Position numbers and translations under genes: made by a program | DNA from: Colwellia sp. | Lineage (GTDB): Bacteria; Pseudomonadota; Gammaproteobacteria; Enterobacterales; Alteromonadaceae | NCBI RefSeq assembly: GCF_013214175.1 | Contig: NZ_JABSPA010000001.1 | Location: 336,409-400,408, forward strand | Reading direction: 5' to 3' | DNA: 64,000 nucleotides | The notes under the pieces: generated by a model | Database searches by the model: none | What the model was told of the DNA's origin: nothing | What the model saw: only the letters and a program-made list of their open reading frames with translations | Shown here: positions 56,548-64,000 of the stretch, piece after piece | Position numbering within the stretch: position 1 is the first letter of the stretch | How the letters are laid out: every line of letters starts with the position of its first letter

Positions 56548-57603
56548 ATGACTAAGAGTAAGAACCCATTAAAACTTTGTGGTATCGAATTTACTGAATA
56601 CGCCACACCAGATTCTGATTTTATGGAAAAAGCTTTTTATGGCTTTGGTTTTTCTAAAACCAAAAAAATGAAAGGGCGTGATATTGAATACTTTAACCAA
56701 AACGATATCCACTTTTTATTGAATAAAGAAAAAGCCGGCTTCTCAAAAGAATTCGCTAAAAATCACGGACCTGCGATTTGTTCTATGGGCTGGCGCGTTG
56801 AAGATGCCGACTTCGCCTTTGCTGAAGCCGTAAGACGTGGTGCAAAATCTGCGGAAAATGAAGCAAACAAACTTCCTTACCCTGCGATCTTTGGTATTGG
56901 TGATAGCCTGATTTATTTCATCGAGAACTTCGCGACCACAGGTAAGAATAAAGGTTTAATCTATGACACTGACTTTGAAGATATCGCTGAGCCCGTTATT
57001 CTTGAAGATAAAGGATTTTTAGCCGTTGATCATATGACTAACAATGTTCGTCAAGGCACCATGCATAAATGGGCTGATTTTTATAAAGACGTTTTTGGCT
57101 TTACTGAAGTACGTTATTTTGACATCAAAGGTGTTAAAACCGCATTGATCTCTTATGCACTGCAATCACCTTGTGGTAAGTTCTGCATCCCGATTAATGA
57201 AGGTAAAGGCAGTACCAACAATCAAATTGATGAGTATTTAAAAGAATATAATGGCCCTGGCGTACAGCATTTAGCCTTTATTACCGATGACTTAGTGGGC
57301 TCATTAGACAAACTTGATAGTTCAATTATTGATACGCTCAATATTGTGCCTGAGTATTATGATGAAATATTTGACCGCGTACCTTGGGTAAAAGAAGATA
57401 AAGCTAAGATTAAAGAGCATCAAATTTTGGTTGATAGCCAAGGTGAAAATACTTACTTATTGCAAATATTTACTAAGAACTTGTTTGGCCCGATCTTTAT
57501 TGAAATGATTCAACGTGTGGATGATCAAGGCTTTGGCGAAGGTAACTTCTCAACCTTGTTTAAATCGATTGAATTAAATCAAATGGAACGTGGCGTTTTA
57601 TAA
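56548..57603 (+). CDS. hppD: 4-hydroxyphenylpyruvate dioxygenase
   Basis: 351 residues. Converts 4-hydroxyphenylpyruvate to homogentisate in tyrosine degradation (and pyomelanin production). The iron ligands H162 (AVDHMTNNV), H241 (VQHLAFITD) and E319 (IFIEMIQR) are all present, as is the C-terminal conserved FGEGNFSTLFKSIE. The homogentisate genes hmgA and others are not adjacent, so this gene stands alone. SD GGAAGAG precedes the ATG. Confidence 0.97.
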   Translation: MTKSKNPLKLCGIEFTEYATPDSDFMEKAFYGFGFSKTKKMKGRDIEYFNQNDIHFLLNKEKAGFSKEFAKNHGPAICSMGWRVEDADFAFAEAVRRGAKSAENEANKLPYPAIFGIGDSLIYFIENFATTGKNKGLIYDTDFEDIAEPVILEDKGFLAVDHMTNNVRQGTMHKWADFYKDVFGFTEVRYFDIKGVKTALISYALQSPCGKFCIPINEGKGSTNNQIDEYLKEYNGPGVQHLAFITDDLVGSLDKLDSSIIDTLNIVPEYYDEIFDRVPWVKEDKAKIKEHQILVDSQGENTYLLQIFTKNLFGPIFIEMIQRVDDQGFGEGNFSTLFKSIELNQMERGVL

Positions 57604-57641
57604 GCTGAATTCAATTTATAACGTTCGTATATTTTTGATAA

Positions 57642-57677
57642 AAAAAACCAGCCAGCTAAAAAGCTTGCTGGTTTTTT
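57642..57677. terminator. Bidirectional terminator between hppD and can
   Basis: The stem AAAAAACCAGC/GCTGGTTTTTT, with a 14-nt loop that itself contains AGCT, and T tracts on both strands. It separates two convergent genes. Confidence 0.8.
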
Positions 57678-57720
57678 ATTGTTTGTCTGTTTAGTTAACT
57701 AAATAGACAGGGATTATGGC

Positions 57721-58320
57721 TTATTTTCCGTTAGCTGACACGTTAAGGTCTTTCAAAATACCATCGTGTAACTTGTAAACCACACCATGGACGGTAATAT
57801 CCTGATTATTTTGCCAAGCACTTAATAAAGTGGTGGTTTTACATATATTGGCTACTTGCTCAATAACATTGAGCTCACATAATAAATTAATGCGTTCTTT
57901 CTCATCCGTTATCTTATCCATCTCTTCTTTATGGAAACGGTAAACATCTTCAATATGGCGTAACCAGTTATCAATAAGACCATGGCTTTTATTATCAAGG
58001 GCTGCACTGACACCACCACAACCATAATGGCCACAGACGATAATGTGCTGTACTTTTAATACATCAACGGCATATTGAATAACAGATAAACAGTTTAAGT
58101 CGGTATGAATAACTTGATTGGCGATATTACGGTGAACAAAGACTTCACCAGGTTGCATGCCAAGTAATTCGTTAGCAGGTACGCGAGAATCTGAGCATCC
58201 TATCCATAAATACTTTGGCGATTGCTGTTCAGATAAAACTTTAAAAAACTCAGGATCTTCTTTGGTAATTTTTTCTGCCCATTGTTTATTATTATCAAAC
58301 AGGTGTTGTATTGTTGTCAT
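57721..58320 (-). CDS. can: Beta-class carbonic anhydrase
   Basis: 199 residues. Interconverts CO2 and bicarbonate. The zinc ligands C42, H98 and C101 and the D44-R46 dyad are seen in WIGCSDSRVPANELL and CGHYGCGGV. Length and motifs fit the E. coli Can/CynT2 type, which supplies bicarbonate for biosynthesis. Single gene, convergent with hppD. Confidence 0.96.
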   Translation of the reverse strand: MTTIQHLFDNNKQWAEKITKEDPEFFKVLSEQQSPKYLWIGCSDSRVPANELLGMQPGEVFVHRNIANQVIHTDLNCLSVIQYAVDVLKVQHIIVCGHYGCGGVSAALDNKSHGLIDNWLRHIEDVYRFHKEEMDKITDEKERINLLCELNVIEQVANICKTTTLLSAWQNNQDITVHGVVYKLHDGILKDLNVSANGK

Positions 58321-58611
58321 AAGTCTAAGTCACGCCGAGTAGTTAAATATCATGACATTTTATGTCATGAAAAAGGTAAGTGAAAGTAATTATTTGTAAT
58401 GTTGTAGCATTTGGGGGGATTAGTCGTCAATGCAAAATGAAGATGCGTTTTTAAATACAAAACATGGTTTGAGCCATAGTGAGCTATTAGCATTGCTGCT
58501 TACACAACGGTTGTTGTTTTCGGCTACTTGAAGACCATTACTTAATAAGTGTAATTGCTATGAGTATCTCTAGTATAATAACGATAATTTATACCCTATA
58601 GGTAAATTACT

Positions 58612-58890
58612 ATGGCTAGTGCATGTGCATTACATATTTTAGTAAAAACTGAAAAACAAGCTTTAGAAATAAAAGCACAACTTGATAACGGCGCTAACTT
58701 TGCTGCGCTGGCAAAAAAGCACTCTCTGTGTCCATCAAAGAAAAAAGGTGGTGATTTGGGGGAGTTTCGCCGTGGACAAATGGTGAAAGCTTTTGATGAT
58801 GTTGTTTTTAAAAGGCCGGTATTAAAAGTACATGGACCCATAAAAACAAAGTTTGGCTATCATTTAATTAAAACCTTATATCGTAATTAA
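58612..58890 (+). CDS. ppiC: Peptidyl-prolyl cis-trans isomerase C (parvulin)
   Basis: 92 residues, a single cytoplasmic parvulin domain with no signal. Typical blocks are [40 protein letters not shown] and [15 protein letters not shown]. Length equals E. coli PpiC (93). It accelerates proline isomerisation during folding. No clear SD is seen before the ATG at 58612. Confidence 0.96.
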   Translation: MASACALHILVKTEKQALEIKAQLDNGANFAALAKKHSLCPSKKKGGDLGEFRRGQMVKAFDDVVFKRPVLKVHGPIKTKFGYHLIKTLYRN

Positions 58891-58926
58891 CAGCGTATTT
58901 ACCCCTGTTGTTATGTGATTATGTCG

Positions 58927-59100
58927 CTATTTTGTTTTTTCTTCCTGCTCTTCTTTATCAAGCATTTCATTGCGCTGTTTTATCTTTTTAAGTTGCTCTG
59001 GCGTTAAATTAAACTTTCGGGCCGACTTTTTTAATACATAAATACCGCCAACGATAATACCCAGAGCAAGCGCTGTAATAATAATTTCTGTTAATGACAT
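58927..59100 (-). CDS. Small membrane protein, DUF2897-like
   Basis: 57 residues. One N-terminal transmembrane helix (about 4-22, EIIITALALGIIVGGIYVL) is followed by a charged tail (KKSARKFNLTPEQLKKIKQR, then acidic to the end). The size, the LTPEQL motif and the charged C terminus match the DUF2897 family of marine gammaproteobacteria. It converges with ppiC and is divergent from the chemoreceptor gene. Function unknown. Confidence 0.72.
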   Translation of the reverse strand: MSLTEIIITALALGIIVGGIYVLKKSARKFNLTPEQLKKIKQRNEMLDKEEQEEKTK

Positions 59101-59241
59101 ATATACTAATAATCCTTTTTGATAACTTTGATGAAAATACTAGCAAAAATAATGCTATACAGGTAATTAATTCTATTATATAAAATGCTTGGTATAAAAT
59201 TCCGAATGTACATCGCAATAAAAAATATAAGAGAAAATAGT

Positions 59242-60408
59242 ATGCTAAGTAAGTTATCGACAAAGCTCCTGCTACCCAATTTAGCGATTGGCTTAGTTTT
59301 TATTTTCAGCCTGTTTTTTATTAGCGACACAGTAAGTAAATTCACCCTAGCTGTAATTCTCATTGCTTTAGTTATCTTGCAAAGTCTGGTTAGCTACTTC
59401 TTTTTCAATCAAATGTTAACCAAGCGTTTAGTTCGACTAAAAGCTTATCTTGATATGGTTGTCAGTATTGAAGAAGCGCCATCAGAGCCATTAAAAGATC
59501 CGGCTAATGACGATCTTGCCCAAGTAACCAATGACCTCAGTCATTTTATTGTCGACTTGGCTGATGTTGTTAACGTTATTCGACAAGAGTCAGAAGTGTT
59601 AAGGCAAGGCTCTACTTCATTGTCTTTGCAAATGTCTGACTCTGTAGCGCTGGTGGAAAACTCAACCGAACAAATTTCGCAAATGGCAGAGTCTATTGAG
59701 GACGTTGCCAATACCTCGTCGAGTTTATCAAAAAGCGCTGAACAAGTAAGTGAGACCACCAGTTCAGTTATGGAAATATTGGCAAAAGGCGTTAATTCTT
59801 CTAATACCAGTCAAGAAACCATTGAAGCTGTTGCTAGCGAAGTGGGTGATATGGCCAAGGAGCTTGCTTTGTTGCAAGAGGAGAGTGCTCGTATAGGCTC
59901 GGTCTTAGATGTCATTAGAGGCATTGCCGAGCAAACAAACTTACTTGCCTTAAATGCGGCAATTGAAGCGGCTCGTGCTGGAGACCAAGGTCGAGGTTTT
60001 GCCGTTGTTGCCGATGAAGTTCGTGCATTGGCTCATCGAACTCAAGAATCAACTGTAGAAATACAAGCCATGGTTGAAGGGTTACAAGCTAAATCAACAA
60101 ATGCCGTCAACAGTATGAGTAAAGGGCATAAGTTAACGCAAGACTCTTTAAATTATTCCGCTGAGGTTGTTAGTGCACTAGAGCAAATTGGTTATGCTTT
60201 TCAAGATGTCGATAACTTAACATCACAAATTGCCAGTACTACCTTGGCGCAACAAAGCGCTACATCATCTATTAATGACACTATGTTAGCTGTGGTGTCT
60301 TTAAGTCATGATATAAACAGCGGTCTAAATTCTGTTGCTGCGCATGCAGAGCAACAGCAACAAACGTCAAAAGAAGTAGAGCAGACCATTAATAGAATTT
60401 GTGTTTAA
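59242..60408 (+). CDS. Methyl-accepting chemotaxis protein without periplasmic domain
   Basis: 388 residues. Two adjacent transmembrane helices (about 9-29 and 36-55) with hardly any periplasmic loop, then a linker and a standard signalling domain with the tip [21 protein letters not shown]...[13 protein letters not shown]. No ligand-binding domain is present, so it must sense a cytoplasmic or membrane signal, or an unknown partner. The frame can start at 59185, but ATG 59242 has the better fit (AAGAGA 8 nt upstream) and starts just before the first helix. Confidence 0.93.
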   Translation: MLSKLSTKLLLPNLAIGLVFIFSLFFISDTVSKFTLAVILIALVILQSLVSYFFFNQMLTKRLVRLKAYLDMVVSIEEAPSEPLKDPANDDLAQVTNDLSHFIVDLADVVNVIRQESEVLRQGSTSLSLQMSDSVALVENSTEQISQMAESIEDVANTSSSLSKSAEQVSETTSSVMEILAKGVNSSNTSQETIEAVASEVGDMAKELALLQEESARIGSVLDVIRGIAEQTNLLALNAAIEAARAGDQGRGFAVVADEVRALAHRTQESTVEIQAMVEGLQAKSTNAVNSMSKGHKLTQDSLNYSAEVVSALEQIGYAFQDVDNLTSQIASTTLAQQSATSSINDTMLAVVSLSHDINSGLNSVAAHAEQQQQTSKEVEQTINRICV

Positions 60409-60409
60409 T

Positions 60410-61012
60410 TTAACGCTCACTTTCTTGTTTACGTAATTTTGCCAGCTTTTGTAATTGCTTCGATTGCTCATGTAAGCTGGTACGCACCAATATTTCTCTA
60501 TCTTCTTCGCGGATAAAATGAAAAGTTACCTTGTAAGCAAACCGTTCGTTAGCTGACTCGACCGCGATTACCTCACCGTAGCAATAAATAGCACAATTAT
60601 TTTCAATTAAAAATATTTTCAGCTCAAGTAATTGGCCGACATCAAATGCCGTTGCTGCGATAAATTTTATGCCGCCGCCACCAAATTTCACCCCTTGATG
60701 CCTATGTTGTATTTCATCTTGTTGACTCAGGATATAGCCAACCAGTAAATCAATTTTTTGTGATTGTTGGTTAAGGAAGCTAACTAGTTGGCTAGCGCTA
60801 CTACCTAAGATTTGCAATGAACGTAAAGCCGATTGGTCTATTGAGTTCATTTCAGTTGCCAGCTTAAAAGGCATCGGCATTTTTGCCATAAATCCTTCAA
60901 AGCTACCGGCTTGATCTTTGTCTATGGGGGTAATGTTTACCGAGAAGTCATGTTCAATGGCAAAAAACTCATGATATTGGGCTAATTTTTGTTCAAGGGA
61001 AAGAGCAGTCAT
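60410..61012 (-). CDS. PilZ domain protein (cyclic di-GMP-binding type)
   Basis: 200 residues. The last about 100 residues look like a PilZ domain; the region QDEIQHRHQGVKFGGGGIKFIAATAFDVGQLLELKIFL corresponds to the PilZ core, but the classical RxxxR motif is weak (the upstream motif here is QHRHQG). Similar proteins beside lolC are common in Vibrio and Shewanella. Whether it binds cyclic di-GMP is uncertain. It is convergent with the chemoreceptor. Confidence 0.75.
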   Translation of the reverse strand: MTALSLEQKLAQYHEFFAIEHDFSVNITPIDKDQAGSFEGFMAKMPMPFKLATEMNSIDQSALRSLQILGSSASQLVSFLNQQSQKIDLLVGYILSQQDEIQHRHQGVKFGGGGIKFIAATAFDVGQLLELKIFLIENNCAIYCYGEVIAVESANERFAYKVTFHFIREEDREILVRTSLHEQSKQLQKLAKLRKQESER

Positions 61013-61088
61013 GGTGTGTAGTTTCCATTTATAAGAGAGTGGTTTTCATAAATACGCTAAAAGCTTATAAAGTAATGCATTAACTGAA

Positions 61089-61206
61089 TTTATACCTGCG
61101 TTAAATAATCAAAGCATAGAATGACTATGCATAAATTATTCTCCTTGCCTAAAGTCATTTTCATTGCCACTGAAATCCTGCAGTTTGAATGGTACGGGTA
61201 TATAAC
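61089..61206. repeat. Dispersed repeat family B, copy 2
   Basis: About 118 bp in the lolC upstream gap. The right part (61151-61206) aligns with 7845-7900. The left end TATACCTGCGTTAAATAA and the right end (read in reverse) TATACCCGTACCATTC share TATACC, suggesting terminal inverted repeats of a small MITE. A palindrome-like CATAGAATGACTATG lies inside. Confidence 0.5.
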
Positions 61207-61313
61207 AAAAAATTGTAACTTTAATTGTCTGGGGCTATTTGTTTCAGACAAGTTTAGTGATTGTGTTATGCTACAGAACATTCTAAATCAGTACCAGATA
61301 TAATAATACCTCA

Positions 61314-62630
61314 ATGTTTCAACCTATTAGTATCTTCATCGGACTGCGCTATAGCCGTAGTAAAAGCCCTACTGGCTTTGTTTCTTTTATTACTTTCTTT
61401 TCCACTGTCGGTATTTTATTAGGAGTAGCGGCTCTTATTACCGTGGTCTCCGTGATGAATGGTTTTGAAGGCGAATTAAAAAAACGAATATTAGGTATAG
61501 TTCCCCACGTAATTGTCAGTGACTTACCTAATAAAGAGCCTAACAACGGGGCTATTAAAGAGACTCGTAGCCCACATGAGCCTAGCTGGCTCGCTTTACG
61601 AGAAGAGTTACTTAGCCAACCTCATGTGCTGCAAGTGACACCTTTTCTCGAAAGTGAAGCGTTAATTCAGTCACCCAATGGACTGCAAGGTGTGCTTGTA
61701 CAAGGGATAATGCCTAAGTTTGAACAATCAAATATTATCAACAGCCATATGGTTGCGGGCAGTCTGGAAAACCTGACAAAACAAAGTTACTCAGTAGTAA
61801 TAGGGCAGGCGCTAGCCAACAAGTTACAAGTTTCCTTAGGTGATGAAGTTCGGCTGGTACTCCCGAATAAAAGTGTCTTTACCCCTATGGGGCGTATTCC
61901 CGTACAACGTGTGTTTAACGTCGCCGGTATTTTTCATATTGGCTCACAAGTTGATGATGCTATGGTTTATGTGGACAGCCGCTATGGTGCGAAATTGCTA
62001 AGGCGAAAGGGTGATGGTATTGATAAGTTACGCCTTTATTTGGATGATGCTTTTAATGCCAAGCGCGTAGTAACAACACTTGAACAACAGCAAAAAGACT
62101 CACAACAAAATACTCAGCAAAGTACGCAGCAAAACAATCCACTGCATTCCGTTAGTTTTAGTACTTGGGATGAAAGCCAAGGGGCATTATTTTCAGCGGT
62201 AAAAATGGAAAAAAACATGATGTGGCTCATGCTTAGTTTAATTATTGCCGTTGCCGCTTTTAATATTGTTTCGGCACTGGTGATGGTTGTTGTAGAAAAA
62301 CAAGCTGAAATAGGCATATTGCAAACATTAGGTTTAGCACGTATTGATGTCATTAAAATTTTTATTACTCAGGGTATGGTGAATGGTTTGTGGGGCGTTA
62401 CCCTTGGCGGCCTGCTTGGACTGATTCTAGCCCTTAATCTGAACGATATAATGCAGGTGGTCGGTGTTAATTTATTTGGCTTTGGCATGCAAGATTTACC
62501 GGTAAAGCTTGAGTGGCTTGATGTGTTAACTATTATTTTCTCAGCACTCATCATGAGTTTTCTTGCCACGCTTTATCCCGCATACCAAGCTTCGACTACC
62601 CAGCCAGCACAGGTGCTACGCAATGAATAA
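61314..62630 (+). CDS. lolC: Lipoprotein-releasing ABC transporter permease LolC
   Basis: 438 residues. With LolD and LolE it extracts lipoproteins from the inner membrane and hands them to LolA. It has the MacB/LolCE layout: one N-terminal helix (about 24-48), a large periplasmic domain, then three C-terminal helices (near 305-330, 355-380 and 400-425). A Gln-rich insert (about 261-280, EQQQKDSQQNTQQSTQQNN) lies in the periplasmic domain and makes it longer than E. coli LolC (399). The gene is 11 bp from lolD. Confidence 0.93.
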   Translation: MFQPISIFIGLRYSRSKSPTGFVSFITFFSTVGILLGVAALITVVSVMNGFEGELKKRILGIVPHVIVSDLPNKEPNNGAIKETRSPHEPSWLALREELLSQPHVLQVTPFLESEALIQSPNGLQGVLVQGIMPKFEQSNIINSHMVAGSLENLTKQSYSVVIGQALANKLQVSLGDEVRLVLPNKSVFTPMGRIPVQRVFNVAGIFHIGSQVDDAMVYVDSRYGAKLLRRKGDGIDKLRLYLDDAFNAKRVVTTLEQQQKDSQQNTQQSTQQNNPLHSVSFSTWDESQGALFSAVKMEKNMMWLMLSLIIAVAAFNIVSALVMVVVEKQAEIGILQTLGLARIDVIKIFITQGMVNGLWGVTLGGLLGLILALNLNDIMQVVGVNLFGFGMQDLPVKLEWLDVLTIIFSALIMSFLATLYPAYQASTTQPAQVLRNE

Positions 62631-62641
62631 GGTCTATATTA

Positions 62642-63406
62642 ATGAGTAAAGTATTACAGTGTTGTCAGTTAACTAAATCATATAAGCAAGGTGATATTGA
62701 AACTAAGGTATTAAAAAACTTAGATCTCAGTGTTGAGAAAGGAGAGCTTATTGCTGTTGTTGGTAGCTCTGGTTGCGGAAAAAGTACCTTCTTACATCTT
62801 GCCGGCGCTTTAGATACACCAAGTTCAGGCAAGGTGCTTATCAATGGTATTGATATTCATCAATTATCTGATAAAGAAAGAGCCAAATTTCGAAATCAGC
62901 ATATTGGCTTTATTTATCAATTTCACCATTTGATGATGGAATTTACCGCGCAAGAAAATGTTGCTATGCCATTGATGATCCGAGGTGAAAAACCCAAGCA
63001 AGCACTGTTGGCCGCTAAAAGCATGCTTGATCAGGTTGGCTTAAGCCACAGAATTGATTACCGACCTTCACAATTATCTGGCGGCGAACGTCAACGTGTG
63101 GCAATTGCTCGAGCATTAGTTACCAAGCCGTCTTTAGTGTTAGCAGATGAACCAACGGGTAATTTAGATAGCGATACCGCAGAGCAAATTTATCAACTGA
63201 TTCGTAGTTTGAATAAGACTGCTCAGACAAGTTTTGTTATTGTGACCCATGATTTAGTCTTGGCGAGTCGCATGGATAGGCAAGTGAAATTAGTGCAGGG
63301 TCAAATATCACCTTGGTTAGATGAGAGCAAAGAAGCACTAATTACAGACAATGCTAACAGTGAATTAAGTCAAGATATCCCACAAGTAAGCGAAAAGCAT
63401 GTTTAA
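62642..63406 (+). CDS. lolD: Lipoprotein-releasing ABC transporter ATPase LolD
   Basis: 254 residues. Walker A is GSSGCGKST (41-49), the signature motif LSGGERQRVAIARAL is near 142-156, and Walker B is LVLADEPTGNLD. LolD-type MacB-family ATPase. It has about 20 extra residues at the C terminus compared with E. coli. It overlaps the lolE start by 8 bp, so translation is coupled. Confidence 0.97.
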   Translation: MSKVLQCCQLTKSYKQGDIETKVLKNLDLSVEKGELIAVVGSSGCGKSTFLHLAGALDTPSSGKVLINGIDIHQLSDKERAKFRNQHIGFIYQFHHLMMEFTAQENVAMPLMIRGEKPKQALLAAKSMLDQVGLSHRIDYRPSQLSGGERQRVAIARALVTKPSLVLADEPTGNLDSDTAEQIYQLIRSLNKTAQTSFVIVTHDLVLASRMDRQVKLVQGQISPWLDESKEALITDNANSELSQDIPQVSEKHV

Positions 63407-64000
63407 ACCGTTAAGTATCTTTTTAGGTTGGCGTTATGTGCGCAGTCGACACGGTAATGGTTTTTCAGCTTTCATCTCTGCTTCTTCTACTATTGGTATT
63501 GCCTTAGGGGTAACTGTACTTATTGTTGTGCTTAGTGCTATGAATGGTTTTGAACGAGAGTTATCACAAAAGCTGCTTTCGATAGTACCTCACGTTGAAT
63601 TGGTTAGTGTCAATGAGCCGATAAAAAATTGGCGGCAAAGCATAAAGAAAGTACAAAATGAGCAAGCCGTATTAGCTGCTGCGCCAGTCATCAAAATGAC
63701 CGGAATGTTACAACATGGTTTGCAGCTCAAAGCAGTGGAAGTACGTGGTGTTGATACCCAACTTGAAATGCAGGTGTCGAGTATTGATGATTATATTATT
63801 GCTGGTAAGTGGCAGGGTCTGAGCGCCCCTAAGCAAAATAATAATACTATTATTATCGGTAGTGGCGTAGCAAAAAAACTATCAGTAGAGCTGGGTGATA
63901 AAATACAGTTGTTGTTACCTCCGCCAGGAGGGGGTAATGATGTTAAACAAGTGTTTTCTGCCCCTATCACTCGTCATGTCGAAGTGGTTGGCATTTTTAA
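63399..64000 (+). CDS. lolE: Lipoprotein-releasing ABC transporter permease LolE (partial)
   Basis: The ATG at 63399 overlaps the end of lolD and the frame runs off the window after about 200 residues. The visible part begins MFKPLSIFLGWRYVRSRHG and has the first membrane helix region (SAFISASSTIGIALGVTVLI) with the conserved AMNGFERELSQKLL, followed by the periplasmic domain. Homologous to LolC and clearly LolE by position. The 3' part, including the three C-terminal helices, is missing from this window. Confidence 0.92.
   Translation, partial: MFKPLSIFLGWRYVRSRHGNGFSAFISASSTIGIALGVTVLIVVLSAMNGFERELSQKLLSIVPHVELVSVNEPIKNWRQSIKKVQNEQAVLAAAPVIKMTGMLQHGLQLKAVEVRGVDTQLEMQVSSIDDYIIAGKWQGLSAPKQNNNTIIIGSGVAKKLSVELGDKIQLLLPPPGGGNDVKQVFSAPITRHVEVVGIF

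Noticed and set aside
58430-58531. 33-residue frame between can and ppiC
   Set aside because: It has a G-rich SD-like stretch about 11 nt upstream but no recognisable sequence; too weak to call a gene.
61121-61303. 60-residue frame upstream of lolC
   Set aside because: It lies across repeat family B and has no SD or conserved pattern; the lolC promoter is expected here.

Overview
The window is an AT-rich gammaproteobacterial chromosome segment. Protein similarity as I recognise it, gene order and AT-rich spacers point to the Alteromonadales, most likely Colwellia (a cold-marine genus) or a close relative; this assignment is inference. Gene density is high and gene order largely follows E. 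coli neighbourhoods. I see no prophage, insertion sequence with a transposase, CRISPR array or plasmid module.

Layout. 1-6335 (minus): tRNA-Met, a small secreted protein, ychF-pth-rplY, prs, ispE and lolB. 6530-13936 (plus): hemA-prfA-prmC-sirB2-sirB1, a DUF819 membrane protein and kdsA. 14448-18379: a small secreted protein, then gcvA, an alpha/beta hydrolase, a DUF423 protein and rlmM. 18497-24182 (minus): NAD-type isocitrate dehydrogenase, a DUF3192 protein, xni, ppnN and a GGDEF protein. 24438-29685: M61 peptidase, queF/syd (divergent), a DUF3192 lipoprotein and a GNAT protein. 29783-31697 has no protein gene and holds two tandem, very large CsrB-type regulatory RNAs. 32312-39582 (minus): the complete trp operon trpE-G-D-CF-B-A behind an attenuator and two Trp-rich leader peptides. 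39723-46746 (plus): rnm, yciO, rluB, rnd, ycgL, an MltB-type transglycosylase, ycgN and an EamA transporter. 46776-56030: an orphan binding protein, dsbB, nhaD, fadR (plus) and the spoVR-yeaH-yeaG stress operon (minus). 56548-64000: hppD, carbonic anhydrase, ppiC, a DUF2897 protein, a chemoreceptor, a PilZ protein and lolC-lolD-lolE, with lolE cut by the window end.

Most of the content is housekeeping: translation fidelity and termination (pth, prfA, prmC, ychF, rplY, rlmM, rluB), precursor synthesis (prs, ispE, hemA, kdsA, trp, queF) and envelope biogenesis (lolB, lolCDE, dsbB, transglycosylase). The most interesting signals are regulatory: the CsrB pair with GacA/UvrY-type boxes, the double trp leader, a FadR-type operator on the fadR promoter, a TyrR-type box before hppD and a CTAAT inverted repeat before gcvA. 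Two MITE-like repeat families occupy intergenic gaps.

Several genes start with TTG or GTG. Where a Shine-Dalgarno (SD) sequence or homology supported a start inside the longest frame, I used that start and say so.
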